A stretch of DNA of 5,731 bases from an uncultured Lactobacillus sp. (lineage in GTDB: Bacteria; Bacillota; Bacilli; Lactobacillales; Lactobacillaceae), in contig CALNAK010000033.1 of assembly GCA_937874185.1 (NCBI GenBank), positions 1 through 5,731 of the forward strand, read 5' to 3'. The number at the start of each line of letters is the position of its first letter. The stretch's first letter is position 1. Position numbers and translations under genes: made by a program. Below, piece after piece: positions 1-5,551 of the stretch. The notes under the pieces are model-generated. The model ran no database searches. It saw only the letters and a list, made by a program, of their open reading frames with translations, and was not told where the DNA came from.

Positions 1-10
1 AGACTGTCAT
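1..10 (-). CDS. 5' end of a leftward gene cut by the window edge
   Basis: Only the first three codons (Met-Thr-Val) are visible, starting from the ATG at 10-8 on the minus strand. The start is supported by a GAGG ribosome binding site (plus-strand cctc at 17-20) six bases upstream, and by a promoter-like sequence at 58-85 facing the same way. The product cannot be identified from three residues. The call could be wrong if the frame closes just outside the window. Confidence 0.45.
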
Positions 11-57
11 TTTTAACCTCATTAAGTTGCATAAATAAATTGCATAGTATAAAGCCT

Positions 58-85
58 ATTATAGCAAGGAATATAAAAAACGCAA
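58..85 (-). promoter_or_regulatory. Putative promoter for the leftward gene at the window edge
   Basis: Read on the minus strand, there is a perfect -10 TATAAT (58-63) preceded by a 16-nt spacer and a -35-like TTGCGT (80-85). It points toward the ATG at position 10, giving a leader of about 40 nt with a GAGG site. The -35 box overlaps one arm of the hairpin at 75-112. Two copies of TTGCAT (27-32 and 40-45) lie in the leader and might be regulatory, but the composition makes chance copies likely. Confidence 0.45.
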
Positions 86-112
86 AATACTTATAAGTTT
101 ATTGCGCTTTTT
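75..112. terminator. Hairpin, possible bidirectional terminator
   Basis: CGCAA (81-85) pairs with TTGCG (102-106). After one mismatch (80/107) the pairing continues as AAAAA (75-79) with TTTTT (108-112). The loop contains the self-complementary ACTTATAAGT (89-98), which lengthens the stem. The stem is flanked by an A-tract and a T-tract, so it could stop transcription from either side, including leftward transcripts from the abiV region. It lies about 450 nt beyond the abiV stop, is AT-rich, and could instead be an operator for the overlapping promoter. Confidence 0.4.
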
Positions 113-432
113 AAGATTATGATACTTTTTAACAAGGATAAAAAGCAAAAGTGTATAACTAACAATTCATAGAAAGGTTCTTATTCATAATATAAAAATT
201 TATATCAGTGCTTTATATAAAATTAATTTATTTTGACGACTATTACTTGTAAATTATTTATGCTATATTGTTGATTATATTTTTAATGGCATATATGTTA
301 TTTTTGTAAGTTATAATAAAAATGATTCTATATAATCTAATTAACTTGAGACTAAATCGATTAGTTTTTTCGTAAATAGTAAAAGTAAATTATACTGAGA
401 TATGCCTCATTCTAATAATTATTATTAATCGA
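113..432. other. AT-rich stretch without a recognisable gene
   Basis: No reading frame on either strand combines a start codon, a ribosome binding site and protein-like composition. Minor structures are ATATAAA/TTTATAT (190-205), a 5-bp hairpin followed by T's at 351-370 (ACTAA/TTAGT), and a 14-bp perfect palindrome ATTAATCGATTAAT at 424-437. All are short and AT-rich enough to occur by chance. The stretch is probably a spacer or decayed sequence. Confidence 0.5.
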
Positions 433-549
433 TTAATTACCCATATTGAAAATTTTTATACATTCACCTGAAATTTTATCAACCTCTTTATTAATTGCTA
501 AGTATTTCTGTTGTATTGAATTAACAGATTGATTAATATTATTGCTTAT
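433..549 (-). pseudogene. Coding-like tail in frame with the abiV-like gene, after two stops
   Basis: After the abiV-like stop (561-559) the same frame runs Lys-Arg, then TAG (552-550), then 38 open codons ending in TAA (435-433). The peptide contains NQSVNSIQQKYLAINKEVDK, has an amphipathic-helix character, and looks more protein-like than random AT-rich translation. It has no start codon or ribosome binding site of its own. It may be the eroded C-terminus of a longer AbiV homologue, the end of another lost gene, or chance. No function is assigned. Confidence 0.25.
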
Positions 550-558
550 CTAGCGTTT

Positions 559-1179
559 TTATTTTGAATGATAATCTTTTTTAATACTTTCAAATATAGT
601 GTCTGTACAATCACTAGCTTCTATACTGTATTGACTGTATCCGACTAGACTATCATCGAATGATTCTATTGAAAACAACAACATCTCTTGAGCAATATTT
701 TTATCAATAGAATCTTTTGGAAAATAATTTCCATTACTATCTGTGTGCCAATAGATAGAATTATTTCGTAAATCCATTAATCCATTTTTCTGATCTATTA
801 GTGATATAAATTCATCAATTTTTTCATTACCTAAGACGTTAGTCAAACGAGATCCCATTTTAAATACTGGGGATACCGATAAAAAATGTTTTTTGTAATG
901 TTTCATCAGAGGATCTTTGTTGTTATTAATGTTTAAGTCGTGTTTCATAAACATTGCAAAGTGGGTTTTAGCCGTTTCTTCCATAGCTGTTATGGCAAGG
1001 AAAAGCGCAGAACCATATGATGAATTTGTAATCAGTGTGAAGGAATCAGTTAACAGACCAATAATATGGTCAATAGAATTATTAAAATCACTGTCAGAGC
1101 TAATATTAAAGTGAGTACTGGCACTAAAGTTTTTTTCGATTTCTTGAACACGCTTTTCGTCTACATTATTGTTAGTCAA
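559..1179 (-). CDS. abiV: AbiV-family abortive infection protein (HEPN-like)
   Basis: The 206-residue product resembles the AbiV family, whose Lactococcus lactis founder (about 200 residues) aborts phage infection by shutting down translation. The family hallmark is the helix at residues 54-73, with SALFLAITAMEETAKTHF. A second block follows at 134-165, LMDLRNNSIYWH, with R138 and H145 forming an R-x6-H pair like the HEPN ribonuclease motif, then a conserved-looking acidic segment. No signal peptide or membrane helix is evident, so it should be cytosolic. The start is TTG at 1179, chosen because TAAGGA lies 8 nt upstream; the only nearby ATG (1198) is out of frame and closes after eight codons. 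It follows the Gabija-like helicase gene by 114 nt and may be read from that operon or from its own promoter. Family assignment is fairly sure; RNase activity is inferred. Confidence 0.8.
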   Translation of the reverse strand: MTNNNVDEKRVQEIEKNFSASTHFNISSDSDFNNSIDHIIGLLTDSFTLITNSSYGSALFLAITAMEETAKTHFAMFMKHDLNINNNKDPLMKHYKKHFLSVSPVFKMGSRLTNVLGNEKIDEFISLIDQKNGLMDLRNNSIYWHTDSNGNYFPKDSIDKNIAQEMLLFSIESFDDSLVGYSQYSIEASDCTDTIFESIKKDYHSK

Positions 1180-1203
1180 TGTCTTTGTCCTTATTCATAT
1201 AAA

Positions 1204-1237
1204 TTTTACTTTAAGGATTGCAATATTTAAAGTAAAA
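1204..1237. repeat. Perfect 11-bp inverted repeat upstream of the abiV-like gene
   Basis: TTTTACTTTAA (1204-1214) and TTAAAGTAAAA (1227-1237) are exact reverse complements separated by 12 nt. The spacer contains the palindrome ATTGCAAT (1217-1224). On the minus strand a competing pairing exists: GATTGC (1245-1240) with GCAATC (1221-1216). The element ends 24 nt before the TTG start of the abiV-like gene, so it sits in its promoter or 5' leader. It could be an operator for a dimeric repressor, an RNA switch on translation, or a weak terminator after the helicase gene. Confidence 0.6.
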
Positions 1238-1293
1238 AAGCAATCGTTATAAGTATTTTTAAAAATTATAATTGTTATTTATTAATCGAATTA

Positions 1294-2379
1294 TTATAGG
1301 TAAGTTAAAACCTCTTTCCATAGTGTTGGAGAAATGAAATAGACATTACCTTGAGATCTCGACATTGCAACATACAGTTTGTTACGTATTTCAACTGATA
1401 GTTTCTCATTTTTTGAATCAGAAAATAAAAATTTTTCTGTCGAACTAGTTAAAATAATTAAGACTAATTCTAACGTATCACCTTTAGAGTATCCCCAAGT
1501 ACATGATTTATATTGAATTGGAACATTAATTTTTTTATTCCATATTAATATTGTCGGATTCATATTGAGGACTGAAATAGCATCCGTTCTAGTTTTTATT
1601 AAATTAGTACCTCCTGTATGCCTTCCGTCCGATTTGATTACGATGTCGAGGTGAGTTTCAATAAAGTTTGCTACACCCTCTCCTATCCGTCGGGAATTTC
1701 TCAGTGATGCTGTATTGATTTCAATTCTCTTGCCGAAATTTTTATACAATACTTGAGTAATTTCTTCCCAATTGCCAATATAGGGGGCTGGTTTTCTTTG
1801 ATCAGATTTTGACACGTTTGATTGATAGACATCGCCTACCAATGTAATTTTGACCTCTTTTTGTTTCATTAATAGAGATAGTATCTTAAAATCGTTGCCA
1901 GTAAGATCCTGAAACTCGTCGATAACTATCTCATCAATATATTTACTCATTCTGTTAAATACTAATGTCAAAAACTCTTTTGACTTTTTCTTTTGATACA
2001 TAACAAGTTCAGATATTCGACTTAAAAATAAACTTTTACTTTTATCAATGTAGTGATAAGCATTATCGTGAGTATAGTATCCTGGTAGTCTAGCATCATT
2101 AACTGGTTGAAAATTTGTAAATCCTTTGTATTCACGTACTTTACTAGGTAGTAACATTGGTTTAAAAGGATTGATTACCCAATCAATTAAAAATTTTGAA
2201 AAAGTAGATACGTAGTAATTCGTAGGGTTTGCCATGGATTCAAGTAATCCGTTTTCTAAATTTCTCACATTACCATTTGTAAATGTAAGGAATAAATACT
2301 TTTTATTAGAATCAAGTTCATGTGTGATTTTGTAAGTCTTTCCTGCACCCGCAACCGACTGAATCACTTTATTAACCAT
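1294..2379 (-). CDS. gajB: Compact UvrD/Rep-type superfamily 1 helicase, Gabija GajB-like
   Basis: This 361-residue protein has the superfamily 1A helicase motifs in order: Walker A SVAGAGKT (8-15), Ia LFLTFTNGN (29-37), motif II IDEFQDL (153-159), III VGDVYQ (181-186), IV-like SLRNSRRI (225-232), V-like KGDTLE (299-304), and VI LYVAMSRSQGN (335-345) with the arginine finger R341. It is shorter than typical GajB (about 490 residues) and much shorter than UvrD, suggesting reduced 1B/2B subdomains, but no core motif is missing. The ATG at 2379 is supported by AAGGGG about 6 nt upstream. It overlaps the end of the nuclease reading frame by 16 nt, implying translational coupling. In Gabija, GajB hydrolyses ATP/GTP in complex with GajA; that role here is inferred from gene order and motifs. 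Another OLD-associated helicase subtype remains possible. Confidence 0.8.
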   Translation of the reverse strand: MVNKVIQSVAGAGKTYKITHELDSNKKYLFLTFTNGNVRNLENGLLESMANPTNYYVSTFSKFLIDWVINPFKPMLLPSKVREYKGFTNFQPVNDARLPGYYTHDNAYHYIDKSKSLFLSRISELVMYQKKKSKEFLTLVFNRMSKYIDEIVIDEFQDLTGNDFKILSLLMKQKEVKITLVGDVYQSNVSKSDQRKPAPYIGNWEEITQVLYKNFGKRIEINTASLRNSRRIGEGVANFIETHLDIVIKSDGRHTGGTNLIKTRTDAISVLNMNPTILIWNKKINVPIQYKSCTWGYSKGDTLELVLIILTSSTEKFLFSDSKNEKLSVEIRNKLYVAMSRSQGNVYFISPTLWKEVLTYL

Positions 2380-2639
2380 TGTAGCCCCTTAACAATGTAT
2401 TCTGGAACTACCAAACCATTTTCATCAGAAAATTTGTCTGCATATTTTAATGCTGAATCTACCTTATGGTCCAGCATATATACAAGCTTTTCATTTAGAT
2501 CGTTATGTTTCTTCCATGTATTAGACTTACTTTTTATAAAATCATCATCCTCTTGAATCATTTGTGAATTTGCATTAAATAGTACCACTTCGAATGTAAA
2601 TTCATTTTCGTCCTGAGGAATAAAAATTTTAGCAGTCTT
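2364..2639 (-). pseudogene. gajA: Severed C-terminal part of the OLD/TOPRIM nuclease
   Basis: Directly after the TAA at 2642-2640, and in exactly the same frame, 91 sense codons follow before TGA (2366-2364). The first 17 encode KTAKIFIPQDENEFTFE. The end, HKVDSALKYADKF followed by VVPEYIVKGLQWLIK, has the helix-plus-'P-Y-I' pattern typical of the C-terminus of OLD-family nucleases. The lysine in the HK-x-DSALKYA segment is a candidate for the catalytic TOPRIM lysine of this family. The first possible restart codon is GTG at 2588, with no ribosome binding site, so separate translation is unlikely. Had the stop been a sense codon, the full protein would be 532 residues, close to the size of GajA (about 578). 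Confidence 0.75.
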
Positions 2640-3962
2640 TTACGAGGCTTCATTCGCCTTCTCTATTCGAGATGACTTTTGGTCATTATCCGTAAATATA
2701 ACAACTTTATTGTTTAAATAACTGGAAAGTTCCACGTAGCGTTTAAAGTGGTCTCCTCCCATTGAAAATATATGTATTCCAAGTGAGTCTCCGTTATCTC
2801 CTAATACTTTTTTAATCATATTATTCATCAACACATACTCAGTAGGACCTTCTACTAAGACTATTTTTCGTGACATCAGTAACTGTAGAACATCGACATT
2901 ATCAAGTCTATTAAAGTAATTCACTGTATCTCTATCCAAGCTTTGGAAAGACATAGCAGGTGTATTTTCTTGGATCCAAAGCACATTATTAAAATTTAAT
3001 CGGCTGGCGATTACGGGACTATGTGTGGTAATAATCAACTGCCTGTCTCCTGTCTCGTTAATCTTTTTTAATGCTTCAATTTGTTTACGAGTCGTTAATA
3101 AATCCAAATGATTTTCAGGTTCTTCTACTAAAACTAATTTAGATTCAGTTTTTAAAGCTAGCTCAGTTTTTATATAATTTTCTGTACCACTACCCATATC
3201 ACGAAGTGGTAGTTTGCTTTGAGAGTTTTGTTCTTCGGCATAGGCTTCTAAGAAGTCGATAGGACGTATACGATTAACATCTACCCCAAGTCCCGTGTCA
3301 GACAAAGATTCGTGATCTGAGATTGTTGATAAACTATTTTTGAACTGAATGTTTATAATATTTTTTCTAGTATTTGACAGTGAATCTAGCAATTTCGCGG
3401 CATAACTTGAAAATGAATCTCCAGCTGTTCTATCATTATCAATTAATATTGACTTCAAAGGGTTAGATCGGAACGAATAGGACTTTCCTGAAAATGTATA
3501 CCATGTTGCTTTATAGAATTCAAACGGTATAAATGCGAGTTCACCCCCAGATTCGTGAACCATATTTTGAAATTCTAAGCTGAATTCATCATCAAAAGCA
3601 TATTCAAATTTAATACCTGTTGCTTGCAAATTTTCAGAGTTATTTGCTCCGTCAAAATTAGCATTTTGTATATATTCGTCAAGTTCAATCCAAGCCTCGA
3701 TTTTAATGATTGGTAATTGAGAAGCTATGGGTTCGTTCTGTAAAAAGGTTTGAGCGGAGCTATTATTAAGTAATGTGCCGTATGCCGATCTATTTTTCCA
3801 GTCATCTGTACCAGATTGATTCAAAACAATATCAATAGCCTTAAGAACAGAAGATTTACCTGAATCATTTGCTCCTAATAACATGTTGGTACCATTGTTA
3901 AAGTTGATAATGGATTCTGTAAATTTCTTAAAATTCCACAATTTGATTTTTTTTAACATCAT
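2640..3962 (-). CDS. gajA: OLD-family ATPase/TOPRIM nuclease, Gabija GajA-like, truncated by in-frame stop
   Basis: The frame encodes an N-terminal ABC-type ATPase: Walker A GANDSGKSS (30-38), signature-like MGSGTE (256-261), Walker B LVLVEEPENH (276-285) and H-loop ITTHSPV with H314. A TOPRIM nuclease domain follows, with the metal-binding E371 in VLVEGPTE and D425/D427 in IFTDND. GajA proteins form tetramers that nick DNA at specific sites, restrained by nucleotides. Translation stops at a TAA (2642-2640) only 14 codons after the DxD motif, giving 440 residues and removing the C-terminal TOPRIM end. An ATG lies at 3971 but directly abuts its AGGA; the ATG at 3962 sits 9 nt from that AGGA and is preferred, with 3959 as an alternative. 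Family assignment is sure; the Gabija assignment rests on the overlapping helicase. The product is probably nuclease-defective unless the stop is an error. Confidence 0.8.
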   Translation of the reverse strand: MMLKKIKLWNFKKFTESIINFNNGTNMLLGANDSGKSSVLKAIDIVLNQSGTDDWKNRSAYGTLLNNSSAQTFLQNEPIASQLPIIKIEAWIELDEYIQNANFDGANNSENLQATGIKFEYAFDDEFSLEFQNMVHESGGELAFIPFEFYKATWYTFSGKSYSFRSNPLKSILIDNDRTAGDSFSSYAAKLLDSLSNTRKNIINIQFKNSLSTISDHESLSDTGLGVDVNRIRPIDFLEAYAEEQNSQSKLPLRDMGSGTENYIKTELALKTESKLVLVEEPENHLDLLTTRKQIEALKKINETGDRQLIITTHSPVIASRLNFNNVLWIQENTPAMSFQSLDRDTVNYFNRLDNVDVLQLLMSRKIVLVEGPTEYVLMNNMIKKVLGDNGDSLGIHIFSMGGDHFKRYVELSSYLNNKVVIFTDNDQKSSRIEKANEAS

Positions 3963-4097
3963 ATGGTGCATTCCTGATTTGTTCGACTTATTTTAATTGC
4001 AACTTTAAACTAGTACTATCACTAAAATGTTAAGAATTAAAAAAATGATAAAATCTGCTGCCTTTTTTTAATTGCCTCTCAATTGAAAATAAATGGT

Positions 4098-4127
4098 ATT
4101 ATCCAAAGAATTCTATTCGATTGTAAA
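4098..4127 (-). promoter_or_regulatory. Putative promoter of the Gabija-like operon
   Basis: On the minus strand TTTACA (4127-4122) is followed by an 18-nt spacer and GATAAT (4103-4098), giving a leader of about 125 nt before the nuclease start. A second weaker candidate, TTAACA-18-TTTAAA, lies nearer the gene. No terminator is visible between parB and this site, so readthrough from the par operon is also possible. In such AT-rich sequence the call is tentative. Confidence 0.35.
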
Positions 4128-4167
4128 AATTAGTTGATAATACAATTTTAGTAAAGACAATTAAGGA

Positions 4168-4536
4168 TTAGTTTTTATTTGTTTTCTTCTTTAGAAGATT
4201 AATAGTTTTATTTTCTAAAACCTGATATTGGTTTTCAAAACTACGTTTAGATTCAATAGACATATTATTAATCACACTATCTAAAGCGTTTTCTATCACT
4301 TCTTTTTGGTTTTCACCATATCCAATAAGTGAAAGCGTATTAACCTTATCTCGAATTTTAGTATCTACTTTAATACTTGTTACAGCTGGAATATATTCAA
4401 ATATTTGATGATGAGCAGTGGTTTCTTCATTATTATTTTCAAGTTCGTTAATTGAAAATTCTTTTTTAGGCTTAATATCACTTCCTCTTGGAATAATTTT
4501 ATTTTTTTCTTTGTTATTATTTCTTACTAAACTCAT
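4168..4536 (-). CDS. parB: Small ParB-like partition DNA-binding protein (DUF5388/PrgO-like)
   Basis: The 122-residue protein has a lysine- and asparagine-rich, probably disordered N-terminus (1-45). A C-terminal block follows that fits a ribbon-helix-helix fold: strand TSIKVD (about 53-58), helix TKIRDKVNTLSLIG, turn, and helix NQKEVIENALDSVINN. A charged helix with EKQ-type residues ends the chain. This layout matches the small centromere-binding partners of type Ib ParA in Lactobacillales and Enterococcus plasmids (RepC/PrgO, DUF5388). Its ATG is one base after the parA stop, with GAGGA 8 nt upstream inside parA, so the two genes are cotranscribed and probably coupled. It likely binds the CAAGTAGTC repeats upstream of parA, for partition and for repression of the operon; both roles are inferred from position. 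Confidence 0.75.
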   Translation of the reverse strand: MSLVRNNNKEKNKIIPRGSDIKPKKEFSINELENNNEETTAHHQIFEYIPAVTSIKVDTKIRDKVNTLSLIGYGENQKEVIENALDSVINNMSIESKRSFENQYQVLENKTINLLKKKTNKN

Positions 4537-4537
4537 G

Positions 4538-5338
4538 TTACTGTTCCTCTATTCTTTTGAGCAGTTCATCTGTCACGTTAATATATACTTGAGAAACGCG
4601 TTTATCATGCATGTCTTCATCAGTAATGCCTGTAATGTCGTATCTCTTGAGCCTTTCCATATTTCTTATTGTTGTTTGGAATATATTTTCTTCACCAAAT
4701 TCATCCTTGGCATTTTCCAATGTAGAAATGTCCACTGGAGCACCATTCTTTAGTAGAACGGGCAACACTCCTAAAACATCTAGATTAGGAGCATGAAATT
4801 TATCTATAACGTCATTTTGAATATAATTAATAAAGGCCTCGGCACCTTGCAGTGATCTTTCGTGTGTTTGCAGAACAATGATGCAATAATCGCTCATATA
4901 AAGAGCGGAATCTGTTATTAATGATATCGTTGGTGGAATATCAACAATAATATAGTCATATTTGTCTTTTAGTGGTTGAATTAAATGATTCATATATTGA
5001 ACCCTATCTTCATAATTAGATAAGAATTCCATATAACGCGGGAACAAAGAGAAGTCAGTAGCAGATGGCAATACATCTAAGTTGTCTTTTATATTAATAA
5101 TGGCAGAAGATAAATCTTTATTTTTTATTGCGGCCATTAAAGTTGTGTCAAATATAACAACATCATTATCTATTGCGGATTTGGTCTTTAGATAAAGATT
5201 GGTGGCGTTTCCCTGAGGATCTAAATCTAATAATAAGACACGCTTATCACGATTTGATAATTCATACCCTATCATAGTGCTGTTTGTTGTTTTTCCAGTG
5301 CCACCTTTGAAATTACCAAATGTTAATATTATTGCCAA
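4538..5338 (-). CDS. parA: ParA-family partition ATPase (type Ib)
   Basis: The product (266 residues from the preferred start) is a Walker-type ParA/Soj ATPase that moves plasmid copies apart over the nucleoid. It shows the deviant Walker A FKGGTGKTT (10-18, with signature lysine K11), the A' motif LLLDLDPQGNAT (35-46), and Walker B YIIVDIPP (129-136). No HTH domain precedes the ATPase, which marks type Ib. The preferred start is TTG at 5338, with a perfect AGGAGG 8 nt upstream (plus strand 5347-5352). An in-frame TTG at 5401 would add 21 residues, but those codons are the promoter and operator repeats themselves and have no ribosome binding site. parB follows after one base. Transcription comes from the promoter at 5372-5401, embedded in candidate ParB sites, which suggests autoregulation. 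Confidence 0.9.
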   Translation of the reverse strand: MAIILTFGNFKGGTGKTTNSTMIGYELSNRDKRVLLLDLDPQGNATNLYLKTKSAIDNDVVIFDTTLMAAIKNKDLSSAIINIKDNLDVLPSATDFSLFPRYMEFLSNYEDRVQYMNHLIQPLKDKYDYIIVDIPPTISLITDSALYMSDYCIIVLQTHERSLQGAEAFINYIQNDVIDKFHAPNLDVLGVLPVLLKNGAPVDISTLENAKDEFGEENIFQTTIRNMERLKRYDITGITDEDMHDKRVSQVYINVTDELLKRIEEQ

Positions 5339-5361
5339 CTTTTTATCCTCCTGTTTTTTAT

Positions 5362-5544
5362 GACTACTTGTATTATAGTATTCCTTAATACAAGTAGTCA
5401 AGAATAAAAGTATTCAAGTAGTCGGTAAAAATAATTAAGTGGCGTATAGGACTAATATCCTAATGTATTTAATAGACTACTTGTTTACTTGTAGTCTATA
5501 ATACTTGACTACTTAAATACAAAAATACAAGTATTCAAGTAGTC
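5362..5544. repeat. Partition-site iterons, candidate parS/parC centromere and operator
   Basis: The 9-mer CAAGTAGTC occurs at 5391-5399, 5415-5423 and 5536-5544, and its complement GACTACTTG at 5362-5370 and 5475-5483. Degenerate copies lie at 5488-5496 (CTTGTAGTC) and 5507-5514 (GACTACTT). Two copies share a longer 16-bp unit, AAGTATTCAAGTAGTC (5408-5423 and 5529-5544). The outer pair 5362-5399 is an inverted repeat enclosing the parA promoter. A second inverted repeat has arms ATAGACTAC (5472-5480) and GTAGTCTAT (5491-5499). Clustered mixed-orientation repeats just upstream of parAB are typical of partition centromeres bound by the small ParB. Binding is inferred from position; the region might also take part in replication. 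Confidence 0.8.
5372..5401 (-). promoter_or_regulatory. parAB promoter inside operator repeats
   Basis: On the minus strand TTGACT (5401-5396), an 18-nt spacer and TATAAT (5377-5372) form a near-consensus promoter. Transcription should start near 5365, leaving a short leader that contains AGGAGG before the TTG at 5338. One CAAGTAGTC copy overlaps the -35 box and another covers the start site, so a protein bound to the repeats would block RNA polymerase. Confidence 0.8.
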
Positions 5545-5551
5545 AACAAAA

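Noticed and set aside
917..1114. Plus-strand reading frame of 65 codons opposite the abiV-like gene
   Set aside because: It is a complementary-strand shadow without a ribosome binding site or recognisable domains.
2320..2556. Plus-strand reading frame across the nuclease/helicase junction
   Set aside because: It is antisense to two conserved coding ends, and its serine/cysteine-rich translation is typical of a shadow frame.
2364..2588. A separate 74-residue gene starting at GTG 2588
   Set aside because: It is in frame with the nuclease, has no ribosome binding site, and the 17 codons before it are also coding-like, so it is the nuclease C-terminus.
3963..3971. Nuclease start at ATG 3971
   Set aside because: The AGGA directly abuts this ATG, leaving no spacing; ATG 3962 is 9 nt away and leads straight into the conserved N-terminal strand.
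4065..4085. Terminator between parB and the nuclease gene
   Set aside because: The only hairpin (AATTG/CAATT) has a 5-bp AT-rich stem and no following T-tract on the minus strand.
4418..4753. Plus-strand hydrophobic reading frame resembling a membrane protein
   Set aside because: It lies antisense to parB and parA, whose motifs are clear. Hydrophobic shadows are expected opposite lysine/asparagine-rich coding sequence.
5339..5401. N-terminal extension of ParA starting at TTG 5401
   Set aside because: It lacks a ribosome binding site and consists of the parA promoter and the CAAGTAGTC repeats. TTG 5338 has AGGAGG at ideal spacing and begins exactly at the conserved ParA N-terminus.
5362..5544. 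CRISPR array
   Set aside because: The repeats are only 9-16 bp, in both orientations, with irregular spacing and no cas genes; partition iterons explain them better.
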